Positions 14,454-22,933 of a stretch of DNA of 24,867 nucleotides are shown here, piece after piece. This DNA comes from an uncultured Clostridia bacterium (GTDB lineage Bacteria > Bacillota > Clostridia > Oscillospirales > Ruminococcaceae), in assembly GCA_937901465.1 (NCBI GenBank), contig CALGTU010000170.1, forward strand, positions 1 to 24,867. Reading direction: 5' to 3'. Each line of letters begins with the position of its first letter. Positions within the stretch are counted from its first letter, which is position 1. Made by a program: the position numbers and the translations under genes. Under the pieces are notes generated by a model. The model was not told the DNA's origin. It did not search any database and was given only the letters and a program-made list of their open reading frames with translations.

Positions 14454-15635
14454 ATGAAAAATCCCATAAACTTTTTTGATGCAGAATTTGTAAATAACGA
14501 ATTATGGTTTTCAAATAAAAATTTCAATGCACTTATGAAGATGAATTCAGAAACAGGCGAAACAGAAATGGTTTCAACATTTGAAGGATTTCCGCCGGAA
14601 GAGGAAAATCTTCATATAAAAACAATCCTCAGCGGTGATCTTCTGATTTTTATTCCTTATTTAAAAAATACAATACACATATGGAATATTCAGAAGAATT
14701 GTTTTGAGAAAAGCGTCGATATAGACAACAAACAATCTTCTGCTTTTATAAATGCTTTTAAGGATGATAACGATATTATCTGGATTTTACCGAATAAATT
14801 ATCCGATCCCATTGTTCTTTTTGATATAAATAAAAAAACAACATCTGCTTTCTTCGGAATAAAAGAAGAGTCTGATTCTGAAAATATCAGTGATGTTATA
14901 CTATGGTTGATAAGCCTTAAATACAAAAAAAACCATATATATATTAATTCAACCAAGAATAACATATGTTTTTATGTTGATTGTAACACGAAAAAAACAG
15001 GGAAAATAATTTTACCCGATAAATTTCCTGTCATGTCGGTTTTTCCTTGTGATGATAAAATTTATTTTTCTTTATCACGGATGTCCGATATTTTCGAATG
15101 GAATGCAGAAAAAAAATCATATATAAGATACGAAATCGATAACAAGTTGAAACAGGGCGAATGTTATTACGCTGATATCATAAAAAGGGAAAACAAGCTT
15201 GTTATCATTCCTTGTCATTCTGATGATATAATCATTTATGATATCGAAAAAAGAGAATATGAAAAGCTTATATTCCCCGAAAACTTTGAAAGAACAAACC
15301 CTAATGTTATGTTTGCGTTTTACAGAGAAAAAGGGAATGAGATTTTCGTTTTTCCGTTAGGATGCAATCATCTCATAAAGATAAATACAGATGACTTTAC
15401 TCTTTCGACTGTTCCGTTTGTATTGTCAGATTCTTTTGAAAAGTATTCAGAAGATATTATAAACAAGGTCTTTGAAAAGAACTATCATTCGGGGCTTGAT
15501 GAATTTTTTGCATACAAAGAAACTCTGGATATGTTTATAAATAAACTTGTTTCGGATGATAACACCGATATAAAAACCGAAGAAAAAAACGCAGGTGAAC
15601 AAATCCATAAATACATAGTTTCACTTTTCGGATAA
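14454..15635 (+). CDS. Seven-bladed beta-propeller protein, function unknown
   Basis: A 393-residue protein with no signal peptide. Seven repeats spaced about 41-53 residues each begin with a hydrophobic strand and run into an aromatic/acidic strand: near residues 17 (LWFSN), 64 (LIFIPYL), 108 (IIWILPN), 161 (HIYINST), 202 (KIYFSLS), 249 (LVIIPCH) and 297 (IFVFPLG). Later strands carry 'I-x-I-W', 'I-V-L-F-D', 'I-F-E-W' or 'I-I-I-Y-D'. Residues after about 322 form a helical tail. Propellers usually bind proteins or ligands. It follows the GT-B gene by one base with its own GAGAGGA site, which suggests a complex or shared pathway. It is not a clear Kelch, WD40 or NHL family member. Confidence 0.65.
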   Translation: MKNPINFFDAEFVNNELWFSNKNFNALMKMNSETGETEMVSTFEGFPPEEENLHIKTILSGDLLIFIPYLKNTIHIWNIQKNCFEKSVDIDNKQSSAFINAFKDDNDIIWILPNKLSDPIVLFDINKKTTSAFFGIKEESDSENISDVILWLISLKYKKNHIYINSTKNNICFYVDCNTKKTGKIILPDKFPVMSVFPCDDKIYFSLSRMSDIFEWNAEKKSYIRYEIDNKLKQGECYYADIIKRENKLVIIPCHSDDIIIYDIEKREYEKLIFPENFERTNPNVMFAFYREKGNEIFVFPLGCNHLIKINTDDFTLSTVPFVLSDSFEKYSEDIINKVFEKNYHSGLDEFFAYKETLDMFINKLVSDDNTDIKTEEKNAGEQIHKYIVSLFG

Positions 15636-15644
15636 ATAATAAAT

Positions 15645-15671
15645 CCCCGACTTTGCTTTTAAAAGTCGGGG
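15645..15671. terminator. Bidirectional terminator
   Basis: CCCCGACTTT (15645-15654) pairs with AAAGTCGGGG (15662-15671). T-rich sequence follows on the plus strand (TTATTTTTAT) and on the minus strand (ATTTATTATTTAT). It serves the converging propeller gene and secreted-protein gene. Confidence 0.85.
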
Positions 15672-15677
15672 TTATTT

Positions 15678-16223
15678 TTATAAAAGTATTTCTTTAACAA
15701 AAATTCCTGCATCTGCGGAATAATCCTCTGAAAGCGGAAAATAACTATACTGAGTTTCTAAACCAAAATCAAAAATCATAACCGTATGATTATTTTCAGG
15801 GAAATGATATTCTGCTATCATATCCATATTATCGGGTGAGGGAATACCGCCTTCTGATTCTGCTTTTTTACATAGCTCGTTATAAACGGAAGAAGCGTTG
15901 TCTGTCGGAAAATGAAAGTTTACTCCGCAAAGACCGTCTTTATCGGTAACGCAGATTATAAGATAACCCTTGTATTTTTCATCAAATGTAATGTCGTTGT
16001 ATGTATAAAGCGTCTGATTTTCATAAGGTCTTGTTTCATGACTTTTTTCGTCATATGGAATAGATGAAAGAACTTTTTCAACCTGCGTTTCTGACATTTC
16101 CCATTTAAGTTCCGAAAGACCGCCCGTAAGGTCGGTTTCATCAGAACCGCCGTCAGCGAACACATTTACAGACATAAAAGAGCAGGTTATTACTGCTAAA
16201 ACAACTGATAAAAACTTTTTCAT
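15678..16223 (-). CDS. Small secreted protein, unknown function
   Basis: A 181-residue protein with a clear signal peptide: MKK, a hydrophobic core (FLSVVLAVITCSFMSVNV) and a likely signal peptidase I site after VFA, before DGG. The mature part of about 158 residues is acidic. It begins with 'LKWEMSETQVEKVL', a pattern seen in small secreted domains where a strand is followed by a short helix, and continues with beta strands such as 'GYLIICVTDKDGLCGVNFHF'. I do not recognise a family. I prefer the ATG at 16223 because AAGGAG lies 7 bases before it; the ATG at 16229 is too close to that site. Its own promoter and a shared terminator make it a single-gene unit. Confidence 0.75.
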   Translation of the reverse strand: MKKFLSVVLAVITCSFMSVNVFADGGSDETDLTGGLSELKWEMSETQVEKVLSSIPYDEKSHETRPYENQTLYTYNDITFDEKYKGYLIICVTDKDGLCGVNFHFPTDNASSVYNELCKKAESEGGIPSPDNMDMIAEYHFPENNHTVMIFDFGLETQYSYFPLSEDYSADAGIFVKEILL

Positions 16224-16261
16224 TTTCATTCTCCTTCGGATTGATTTTCTTTACATATCCG

Positions 16262-16289
16262 ATTATATCACTACAAAGAAAAAAGTAAA
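16262..16289 (-). promoter_or_regulatory. Promoter for secreted protein gene
   Basis: Minus strand: TTTACT (16284-16289), 16-base spacer, TATAAT (16262-16267). The AAGGAG ribosome site and ATG follow within 45 bases. Confidence 0.65.
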
Positions 16290-16354
16290 TATAAAAATTA
16301 AAACTGTAATCAAGTTGTAAATTCGTTGACATAAATTTGTAACCAAATAAAAAT

Positions 16355-16381
16355 CCCCGACCGTTTTTTCAGCAGTCGGGG
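16355..16381 (-). terminator. Terminator after HD-GYP gene
   Basis: CCCCGAC (16355-16361) pairs with GTCGGGG (16375-16381) around a 13-base loop. On the minus strand ATTTTTATTT follows, 7 bases past the HD-GYP stop. Its first arm, with flanking AAAT, repeats that of the terminator at 15645-15671. Confidence 0.85.
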
Positions 16382-16387
16382 AAGTTT

Positions 16388-17797
16388 TTATATTTCGTGA
16401 TTTTCGCCTATCTGGATAGTTCCGTTTTTGATAAGTTTCATTGTGCGGTCGATAATATCGGGGTCAAACTGTTTTCCCTTGTTCTTTTCAAGTTCGCTTA
16501 AAATGATTTCCTTTGAAAGTCTGTCGCGGTAGCATCTGTTGCTGTTCATAGCATCAAGTGAATCGGCAACACAGATTATTCTCGCAATAAGGGGAATATC
16601 TTCTCCGCGAAGACCATTCGGATAACCCTTTCCGTCATAGCGTTCGTGGTGATAAAGTGCACCTAAATTCATTCCTCTTATAGAGGTGAAATCCCTTAAC
16701 ATATCTCCACCGACTTTTGTATGTGACTTTATAATTTCATATTCTTCATCGGTGAGTTTATCAGGTTTCTGAAGAATTGAAACGGGGATTGCTATCTTTC
16801 CGCAGTCATGCATAAGTGCTATACAACGGATGTCATTACATTCGTCATGAGAAAAACCCATGTCGTTTGCGAGTGCGAAAGAGATTTTGGCGACTCTTTC
16901 AGAGTGCCCTTTTGTGTTGGGGTCTTTAGCTTCAACAAAGTTGATAAAGGTTTTTATCGACTGGTCGATTATCTTTGCGTCATGTTTTCTTTTCTTAACG
17001 AGTTTTCTTACTCTTATGTGTGACATAAAAAGACCTATGATAAGAACAATCCAAAGAATGTCAAACGCTAAAAGAGTAATGAAAACGGGGTCTGTCCATA
17101 CATTTTTCTTTAAATAATATCTGAAAACAACTTCATCGAAAACAGGAGCGTATTCAAGAGTCTGATCAGGAACATAGATTATAAATCCGACTATCGAAGA
17201 ACTGTTTACTTCTTCTGTTTCAGAGGGCGGAACAAGCGGAAACTCGTTGTTCGCCTTATTAGGAAGATATGTGAATCTGTCGCCCTTGTTAAGCGGAATC
17301 ATAGGGCCTGTATGGTCTATGTAATAATCAAGAGTTATTTCTTCACTCTGATATTCACGAAGGTCAATAACCTGAGTAAGTTCTTTACCCGTTGTTGTCT
17401 GATGAAAATCGAATGTTCCGTTCCATCCGTTGTTTACCCATACAAATTCGGGCATATAAACATCGGCTTCCCATTCTGTTATAACTGCGTTACAGGTGTT
17501 TGAAATAATGATTTCATATATAATACCAACGCTCTGTCCGTGAAGTTCGTTTCCGTCGTCTGTGATCGGGTCTTTGTTCCATGCACCCGAATCACCGCCT
17601 CTGGGACCTATCTTTATATTGAAATCGGGAAGGGAATATTCTTCACCGTCAAATGTTCCCGATGAAAGAGAAACTTCTTTTACATTCTTGCTGTCATTTT
17701 TAACAGAAATATAATAAGCTGAAAGTATTCCGAAATTCACGATGAATACAGCTGTCATAATAATTATTGCTACAATATCTTTGCTGAGTTTTTTCAC
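16388..17797 (-). CDS. HD-GYP c-di-GMP phosphodiesterase with extracytoplasmic sensor domain
   Basis: A 469-residue membrane protein. Membrane segments lie at about 8-31 and 236-258. Between them about 200 residues face outward and look like a beta-sandwich carbohydrate-binding module (CBM2-like): W73, 'VITEWEADVYMP' and 'FVWVNNGWNGTF' give the spaced tryptophans expected on a glycan-binding face. Residues about 276-460 are a complete HD-GYP domain with H330/D331 in 'MHDCGK' and 'HHERYDGKGYP' at 383-393, so it should hydrolyse c-di-GMP in the cytoplasm. The start is GTG, with AAGGAGAG 5 bases upstream; an ATG 5 bases before that GTG opens a two-codon frame only. It has its own promoter and terminator. 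The outer-domain assignment is tentative. Confidence 0.88.
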   Translation of the reverse strand: MKKLSKDIVAIIIMTAVFIVNFGILSAYYISVKNDSKNVKEVSLSSGTFDGEEYSLPDFNIKIGPRGGDSGAWNKDPITDDGNELHGQSVGIIYEIIISNTCNAVITEWEADVYMPEFVWVNNGWNGTFDFHQTTTGKELTQVIDLREYQSEEITLDYYIDHTGPMIPLNKGDRFTYLPNKANNEFPLVPPSETEEVNSSSIVGFIIYVPDQTLEYAPVFDEVVFRYYLKKNVWTDPVFITLLAFDILWIVLIIGLFMSHIRVRKLVKKRKHDAKIIDQSIKTFINFVEAKDPNTKGHSERVAKISFALANDMGFSHDECNDIRCIALMHDCGKIAIPVSILQKPDKLTDEEYEIIKSHTKVGGDMLRDFTSIRGMNLGALYHHERYDGKGYPNGLRGEDIPLIARIICVADSLDAMNSNRCYRDRLSKEIILSELEKNKGKQFDPDIIDRTMKLIKNGTIQIGENHEI

Positions 17798-17830
17798 GTC
17801 ATCTCTCCTTCCAACGATTTTACATAGATA

Positions 17831-17859
17831 ATTATAAAATATATTCTATTTTCTGTCAA
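17831..17859 (-). promoter_or_regulatory. Promoter for HD-GYP gene
   Basis: Minus strand: TTGACA (17854-17859), 17-base spacer, TATAAT (17831-17836). Full consensus. Its -35 lies 13 bases from the -35 of the divergent promoter at 17873, so the polymerases would compete. Confidence 0.85.
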
Positions 17860-17872
17860 TTAGCCTTTTATA

Positions 17873-17901
17873 TTGAAATTTTCGTTTCTTTGTGTTATAA
17901 T
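17873..17901 (+). promoter_or_regulatory. Promoter for MoxR operon
   Basis: TTGAAA (17873-17878), 17-base spacer, TATAAT (17896-17901), with TGTG just upstream of the -10. An AAGGGGGAG ribosome site follows before the ATG at 17935. Confidence 0.8.
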
Positions 17902-17934
17902 CCTTACAACATATACAAGGGGGAGAGCGATTTT

Positions 17935-18852
17935 ATGACAGACAAACTTAAAAAACATATAGGAAGTTATTTTGTCGGAAAAGAAGAGATAATCGAAAAT
18001 TTACTCATTTGTCTTTTGTCAGGCGGACATATACTTTTAGAGGGCGTTCCCGGTGTCGGAAAAACAACTCTTGCTCTTACTCTCGCAAAGTCAGTAAAAT
18101 GTGATTTCGGAAGAATTCAGTTTACGCCCGATACACTCCCCACAGACATTATGGGAACAGAAATATTCAATATGAAAACGGGTGAGTTTGAATATCGTGC
18201 GGGTGCGGTTATGCATCAGATTATCCTTGCCGATGAAATAAACAGAACATCTCCGAAAACACAGTCAAGCCTTCTTGAAGCAATGGAAGAAGGCCAGACA
18301 ACAGTCGGCGGAATAAAATACAAACTCCCCGAACCCTTTATGGTTATAGCAACACAGAACCCTTCTGAATTCATAGGAACATATAAACTCCCCGAAGCAC
18401 AGACAGACCGCTTTATGATGAAGCTCAGCATTGGATATCCCGATGAAAGCGAAGAAATGCGAATGGCTGAAAATATGCTCAATGGTAAAACAACCGAAAA
18501 TATAGAAAGCATTATGACAGCAGAAGATGTTATAGAAATGAAGAAAAAGGTTTCTGCCATAAAAATAAAAGAAGAAGTAATCCGCTATGCGAGAAACATA
18601 GCCGATATGACAAGAAACGAAAGCAGGTTTGTTATGGGCATAAGCCCTCGTGCCGTAATTTCGCTTATAAAAGCATCTCAGGCAAAGGCTTTTTTATCGG
18701 GAAGAGATTATGTAAAACCCGATGATATAAAGAAAGTAGCACCCTATGTTTTATCACATCGCTTAACACTTACATCTGAAGCGAAAATCGCGAAAGAAAA
18801 CAAAGAAGATATCATAAACAAGCTTATAAACAAAACAAAAGTTCCTATTTAA
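17935..18852 (+). CDS. MoxR-type AAA+ ATPase
   Basis: A 305-residue AAA+ protein. Walker A GVPGVGKT is at 37-44, Walker B 'IILADE' ends at 101, and sensor 1 lies in 'VIATQNPSEF'; 'LPEAQTDRF' is the MoxR-type arginine finger region. The C-terminal lid domain contains 'GISPRA', a MoxR signature. MoxR proteins act as chaperone-like ATPases for membrane or envelope proteins encoded alongside. Here it heads the classic MoxR-DUF58-transglutaminase operon. A TTG-started frame reaching up to 17890 overlaps the promoter and is rejected. Confidence 0.93.
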   Translation: MTDKLKKHIGSYFVGKEEIIENLLICLLSGGHILLEGVPGVGKTTLALTLAKSVKCDFGRIQFTPDTLPTDIMGTEIFNMKTGEFEYRAGAVMHQIILADEINRTSPKTQSSLLEAMEEGQTTVGGIKYKLPEPFMVIATQNPSEFIGTYKLPEAQTDRFMMKLSIGYPDESEEMRMAENMLNGKTTENIESIMTAEDVIEMKKKVSAIKIKEEVIRYARNIADMTRNESRFVMGISPRAVISLIKASQAKAFLSGRDYVKPDDIKKVAPYVLSHRLTLTSEAKIAKENKEDIINKLINKTKVPI

Positions 18853-18866
18853 GAAAGGAAATTTTT

Positions 18867-20033
18867 ATGAGAAGAAACAGGATTATATGGTTTTGTCTGT
18901 GGATACTTTCTCTTGTCGGGATAAGTTTTTACGGCGGAATTATAAGTTATGGCTTTTTTATAGCGGTAACTGCCGTTCCTGTTTTTTCTCTTTTTTATCT
19001 TCTTCTGGTTTACGCATTTTTTCACGTTTCACAAAGCGTTGAAAGACGCTATGTTTCTGTAAACGAACCCGTTAAATATAAATTTTCTCTTGTGAATGAA
19101 TGTCCGCTTTTGTTTGCGGGAATAAGAGTAAGATATTTTTCAGACTTTTCAAAAGTAACAGATTTTTCTGATGAACCCCAGTATGAACTTATGCCCGATA
19201 GCAGAATAGAAAAGCAGACAACCCTTATCTGTAAATACAGGGGAGAGTATGATATCGGCATAAAAGAAATAGAAATAGAAGATTATTTCCGCCTTTTTAA
19301 AATAAGATATAAAAATAAAGAATGTGTTCATGCGGTTGTAAAACCACAGCTTGTAAAGACCGGGAAAATAGGTGAAATCGAACTTTCTGAGGCGGTTTCT
19401 GATTCTTTCAATAAAAAAACAGAACCCGATGTTTTAAGCCGTGAGTATACAATGGGCGATGACCGAAGATTTATAAATTGGAGCCAGTCGGCAAGGCTGA
19501 ACACCCTTATGACAAGGGAATATACAGGCAACTCAAACAACGAAATTGCGATAATAACCGACACTTTAAGAAAAACTGAAAACAGAGAAGAATTTATTCC
19601 GATAGAAAATAAAATTCTTGAAACTACTCTTGCTATCTCATATTATTTCAGCAGAAATAATATCCCCGCTTCTGAATATCATTATCATCAGGGACTTGTG
19701 AGAGTTCTCATAGAAGACAGTTTTCATTTTGATGAATTCTATGAAAATATCTCTTCTGTTTCTTTTGATAAAAGAAGTAAACATCATCTTCTTTATGAAG
19801 CAATCTGTGAAAACGGAGATGTTTTAAGAAGTTCAATGATATTTTTCGTTCTTTCTGTATGGAACAGTGATACAGAAAATCTGATTAAAACTTTCTCTGA
19901 AAATGAATTAGCAACAGTTATATGTTTCATAACAGATGATAACAAAAAACTCCCTGATTTATCGGGATATAAAGGAATAAGGCTTATAGGAATTTCACCC
20001 TATGCCGATTTAACGGAGGGCATAGGCTTATGA
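18867..20033 (+). CDS. DUF58 domain protein
   Basis: A 388-residue protein with two close membrane segments in the first 55 residues, then a cytoplasmic or extracytoplasmic beta-rich region, and the DUF58 core around residue 195: 'Y-T-M-G-D-D-R-R-F-I-N-W' then 'SARLNTLMTREY', the family's invariant D-D-x-R-x-I-x-W motif. The C-terminal half is von Willebrand A-like. DUF58 proteins are encoded with MoxR and transglutaminase partners across bacteria and are thought to form an envelope-linked complex. It starts 14 bases after the MoxR stop and overlaps the next gene by 4 bases (ATGA). Confidence 0.9.
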   Translation: MRRNRIIWFCLWILSLVGISFYGGIISYGFFIAVTAVPVFSLFYLLLVYAFFHVSQSVERRYVSVNEPVKYKFSLVNECPLLFAGIRVRYFSDFSKVTDFSDEPQYELMPDSRIEKQTTLICKYRGEYDIGIKEIEIEDYFRLFKIRYKNKECVHAVVKPQLVKTGKIGEIELSEAVSDSFNKKTEPDVLSREYTMGDDRRFINWSQSARLNTLMTREYTGNSNNEIAIITDTLRKTENREEFIPIENKILETTLAISYYFSRNNIPASEYHYHQGLVRVLIEDSFHFDEFYENISSVSFDKRSKHHLLYEAICENGDVLRSSMIFFVLSVWNSDTENLIKTFSENELATVICFITDDNKKLPDLSGYKGIRLIGISPYADLTEGIGL

Positions 20034-22213
20034 TTTTTTTATATGACATAATAAGTATAATTCCGCTGTCTTTCATTTTACTTATGCTTTTCGGCGGATA
20101 TATGGGCGTTCCCGATAATATAACGGGGTATATTATAAGTGCTGTTTTTTCTTTGTGGATAATAGTTCTCAAAAACACAGGTAAAAAATCAAGGCTTATA
20201 AACATAGGCGTTGTTGCTGTTTTCATAACGGGAATAACAATTGTTTTAAAGGCAGAACAAAGACAGTTTCTGATAACAGAATACGGTTTTGTTTTCTATG
20301 TGTTATTTCTTTCAACGGCAGGGATTATCATAGGAATACTCTCGCAGAAAACCTTGTGGATAAAGAGAGTAATCTCGTTTTCACTCTTTTCGTATCTAAT
20401 TTCAGCGATGATTTTAAAGTGGGATATAACAAAGATTTTGTTCTCGCTTATCTGTTTTGTTATTTTAATTTATATAGCGGAAGAAGTTCAGCATCGCTGG
20501 AAAAAAGAAGGAACATTCTCGCTAAAAGAACATATCACAAGAATATCGCCTATGCTGATAATCCTTTGTATTGCTATCTATTTTATTCCCGTTTCGGATA
20601 AGCCTTATGACTGGCAGTTTGCAAAGGATATCTATAATAAAGCGGTTGTTGTTGTAAACAGATTTTCGGGATTTATAACCCACCCGCGTGAAGAATACGG
20701 CAACATAGGTTTTTCTGAAAACGGCGGATTTTCGGGCAATCTTAAAGACAACGGCGATGAAGTTCTTTTCGTTTCTTCGGATAATTCAGGCGTTAAGAAT
20801 TTAAGACTTACAGGAGTTGTTTCAGAAAAGTTTGACGGCAGAAAATGGGTTTTTGATACAAAGACAAAAAGCAATGATAAAATGTTTGATACCTTAGAAA
20901 CAACATCTGCTATAAGAAAATATGATGCAAAACATCAGTATGATTATATTAGAAAAGTTACTCTTTCTTATGAAAACCGACTTTACAATACAAAATATAT
21001 CTTTGCACCCTCAAAAATGCTTGTCGAACCTTATGTAAAGGGCAATCCCGCATATAAGGATAAAAACAGCAGTATAATAGCTGATAAAAGACTTATTTAT
21101 GGCGACAGATATTCTGTTTATTACTACGCCTTGAATTCCGCAAATCCCGAACTTATTTCTGTTCTTGTATCGGCAGAAGAAATTTCAGAAGATGAATGGA
21201 ACGAAAACCTCAGAAAAGAAAATGTCAGCGGATATTCTTACAGTGAATATCAGGACTATCGAAATGATATTTATAAAAATTATCTTGATACCGATGGCGT
21301 TTCTGATGAAGTTTCAAAGATAATTTCTGAGATAAAAGAAAATTCGGATAACCGCTATGAGATGATGAAAAACTTAAGCGGATATTTAAGCAATTTTGAG
21401 TATTCGACAGAAATAGAAAGCTTACCCGAATATGTTACAGACGGAAAAAGCTATCTCGATTATTTCCTTTCAGAGTCGAAAAAGGGATATTGTATGCATT
21501 ATGCAACAGCTTTTGTTCTTATGGCAAGAGAAATGGGTGTTCCTTGCCGTTATGCACAGGGGTATTCGGCAGTTATTAAAAATTCGGACGGAACTGTTGT
21601 TTTAAACGGTAATGCACACGCATGGCCTGAAGTTTATTTTGATAATGTCGGCTGGATAGCTTTTGAAGCAACACCGGGATTTTCTGTCGGCAACGGCTGG
21701 AAGGTAATAGGCAGTGGCGGCGGAATAAATATGCCACCACCCACAAAAGATGATGTTCCTCAGAATAACGAAACAATCACTGATAAAATTATCACAGAAC
21801 AAAAGAAATTCGATATAAAATTCGTTCTGATTCCCGTTCTTTGTGTTATAGGATTTTTAGGATTGTTCTTTATTTTAAACCGTATTTTTTCAAAGATAAA
21901 ATATCGCAAAATGGAAAATAGCGAAAAGTTTTTGTATCTCACAAGAGAAAATATGAAACTTCTTATATTCCTCGGATTTTCTGTAAATAAAGGAGAAACT
22001 TTATCTGAATATAAAGAAAGACTTTTAAGGTCAGAAAAATATGATTTTTCCGCAAATTCAGAATTTATTTCTATCTATGAAGAATATCTTTATGCCGACA
22101 GAGAAATCACAGAATCCGACGCAAAACTCATAGAAAAATCACATTCTGATTTGAGAGGATTTGTCGGAAAGACAAATTTAAGATACAGATTGCTTCTTAT
22201 GTTTATGAGATGA
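20030..22213 (+). CDS. Membrane transglutaminase-like protein (TgpA type)
   Basis: A 727-residue protein. The first 190 residues hold about six membrane segments. A large extracytoplasmic region follows, with the transglutaminase core at about 480-555: catalytic Cys488 in 'GYCMHYATAF', His530 in 'NAHAWPEVYF', and the third acidic position in 'GWIAFEATPGF' (Glu in place of the usual Asp, as is common in this family). One more membrane segment lies at about 597-620, and a DUF4129-like cytoplasmic tail of about 100 residues closes the protein. It is the last gene of the operon; GGAGG lies upstream of the start inside the DUF58 gene. It may cut or crosslink wall peptides or envelope proteins; the substrate is unknown. 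Confidence 0.88.
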   Translation: MIFLYDIISIIPLSFILLMLFGGYMGVPDNITGYIISAVFSLWIIVLKNTGKKSRLINIGVVAVFITGITIVLKAEQRQFLITEYGFVFYVLFLSTAGIIIGILSQKTLWIKRVISFSLFSYLISAMILKWDITKILFSLICFVILIYIAEEVQHRWKKEGTFSLKEHITRISPMLIILCIAIYFIPVSDKPYDWQFAKDIYNKAVVVVNRFSGFITHPREEYGNIGFSENGGFSGNLKDNGDEVLFVSSDNSGVKNLRLTGVVSEKFDGRKWVFDTKTKSNDKMFDTLETTSAIRKYDAKHQYDYIRKVTLSYENRLYNTKYIFAPSKMLVEPYVKGNPAYKDKNSSIIADKRLIYGDRYSVYYYALNSANPELISVLVSAEEISEDEWNENLRKENVSGYSYSEYQDYRNDIYKNYLDTDGVSDEVSKIISEIKENSDNRYEMMKNLSGYLSNFEYSTEIESLPEYVTDGKSYLDYFLSESKKGYCMHYATAFVLMAREMGVPCRYAQGYSAVIKNSDGTVVLNGNAHAWPEVYFDNVGWIAFEATPGFSVGNGWKVIGSGGGINMPPPTKDDVPQNNETITDKIITEQKKFDIKFVLIPVLCVIGFLGLFFILNRIFSKIKYRKMENSEKFLYLTRENMKLLIFLGFSVNKGETLSEYKERLLRSEKYDFSANSEFISIYEEYLYADREITESDAKLIEKSHSDLRGFVGKTNLRYRLLLMFMR

Positions 22214-22218
22214 AAAAA

Positions 22219-22242
22219 ATCCTTGTCTTTACAGACAAGGAT
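22219..22242. terminator. Bidirectional terminator
   Basis: ATCCTTGTCT (22219-22228) and AGACAAGGAT (22233-22242) form a perfect 10-bp stem with a TTAC loop, flanked by A runs before and T runs after. It serves both the transglutaminase gene and the converging anti-sigma gene. Confidence 0.9.
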
Positions 22243-22258
22243 TTTTTTATTTTCAGTA

Positions 22259-22933
22259 TTAGTTTTCCTTCTTGACTCTTACTGATTTGCAGATTTCAAG
22301 TATTTCTTCTCTCGATAGATTACTGTTTATATGAAGAATATAATCTCCGTTATCCCAGATAACACACAGCTCACCTTCTTTAAATTCGGATATAAGATAT
22401 TCCTGATTGTTTTCATCGAGATAAAACTCAGAATTTTCAAAATCAATATCTTTATAAGAATCCTTTGTATACTGACCAAAATAGATGTAATCGGTGTTAT
22501 TGCTATAGCTTGTTGAAGCGAGCTGGCGTTCAGATGCCTGAAAAACCAACTCAAAACCTTCAGGAAGATTGCCTATTTCGTAATGCTCGATTATTTCGGT
22601 CGGTGCGTTTTTGGTATTGCTTGCGGTTACCTTTAGATTATCAGAAAAAATATTCACTATAAAATCATGTATAGGTTCACGGAATGCCGATACAGTGATG
22701 ACAGAGGCTGTAAAAACTATAATCGATGCTGCCGCACATACTCCGTATTTCAGAGCGTTGCTCATAAATGTACAGTATGGTTTTCGTTTCGTCTTGATAA
22801 TCTTCTGGATTTTACGATTGTATTTTTCAGAATATTCATAACCGTCATCTGAAAGACTGTTCAGATATTCTTCTGTCTTGTCTGAATATACATCGCTAAG
22901 GGCTTTAATCATTGCTTCATTATCTTTAAACAT
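22259..22933 (-). CDS. Membrane anti-sigma factor, DUF4367-like
   Basis: A 224-residue protein. Residues 1-58 are cytoplasmic and helical and would hold the sigma factor. One membrane segment lies at about 62-84. The outer part of about 140 residues fits DUF4367: 'GNLPEGFEL' near 130, then strands, and the closing 'WDNGDYILHINSNLSREEIL' pattern. Such proteins in Clostridia sit behind ECF sigma genes and release the sigma factor on an envelope signal. Its ATG overlaps the sigma stop by 8 bases, with AAAGGAG upstream, so the pair is made together. No HxxxCxxC zinc motif is seen. Confidence 0.8.
   Translation of the reverse strand: MFKDNEAMIKALSDVYSDKTEEYLNSLSDDGYEYSEKYNRKIQKIIKTKRKPYCTFMSNALKYGVCAAASIIVFTASVITVSAFREPIHDFIVNIFSDNLKVTASNTKNAPTEIIEHYEIGNLPEGFELVFQASERQLASTSYSNNTDYIYFGQYTKDSYKDIDFENSEFYLDENNQEYLISEFKEGELCVIWDNGDYILHINSNLSREEILEICKSVRVKKEN

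Noticed and set aside
17890..17934. Longer MoxR start at TTG 17890
   Set aside because: It overlaps the -10 box of the promoter, so it cannot be in the mRNA.
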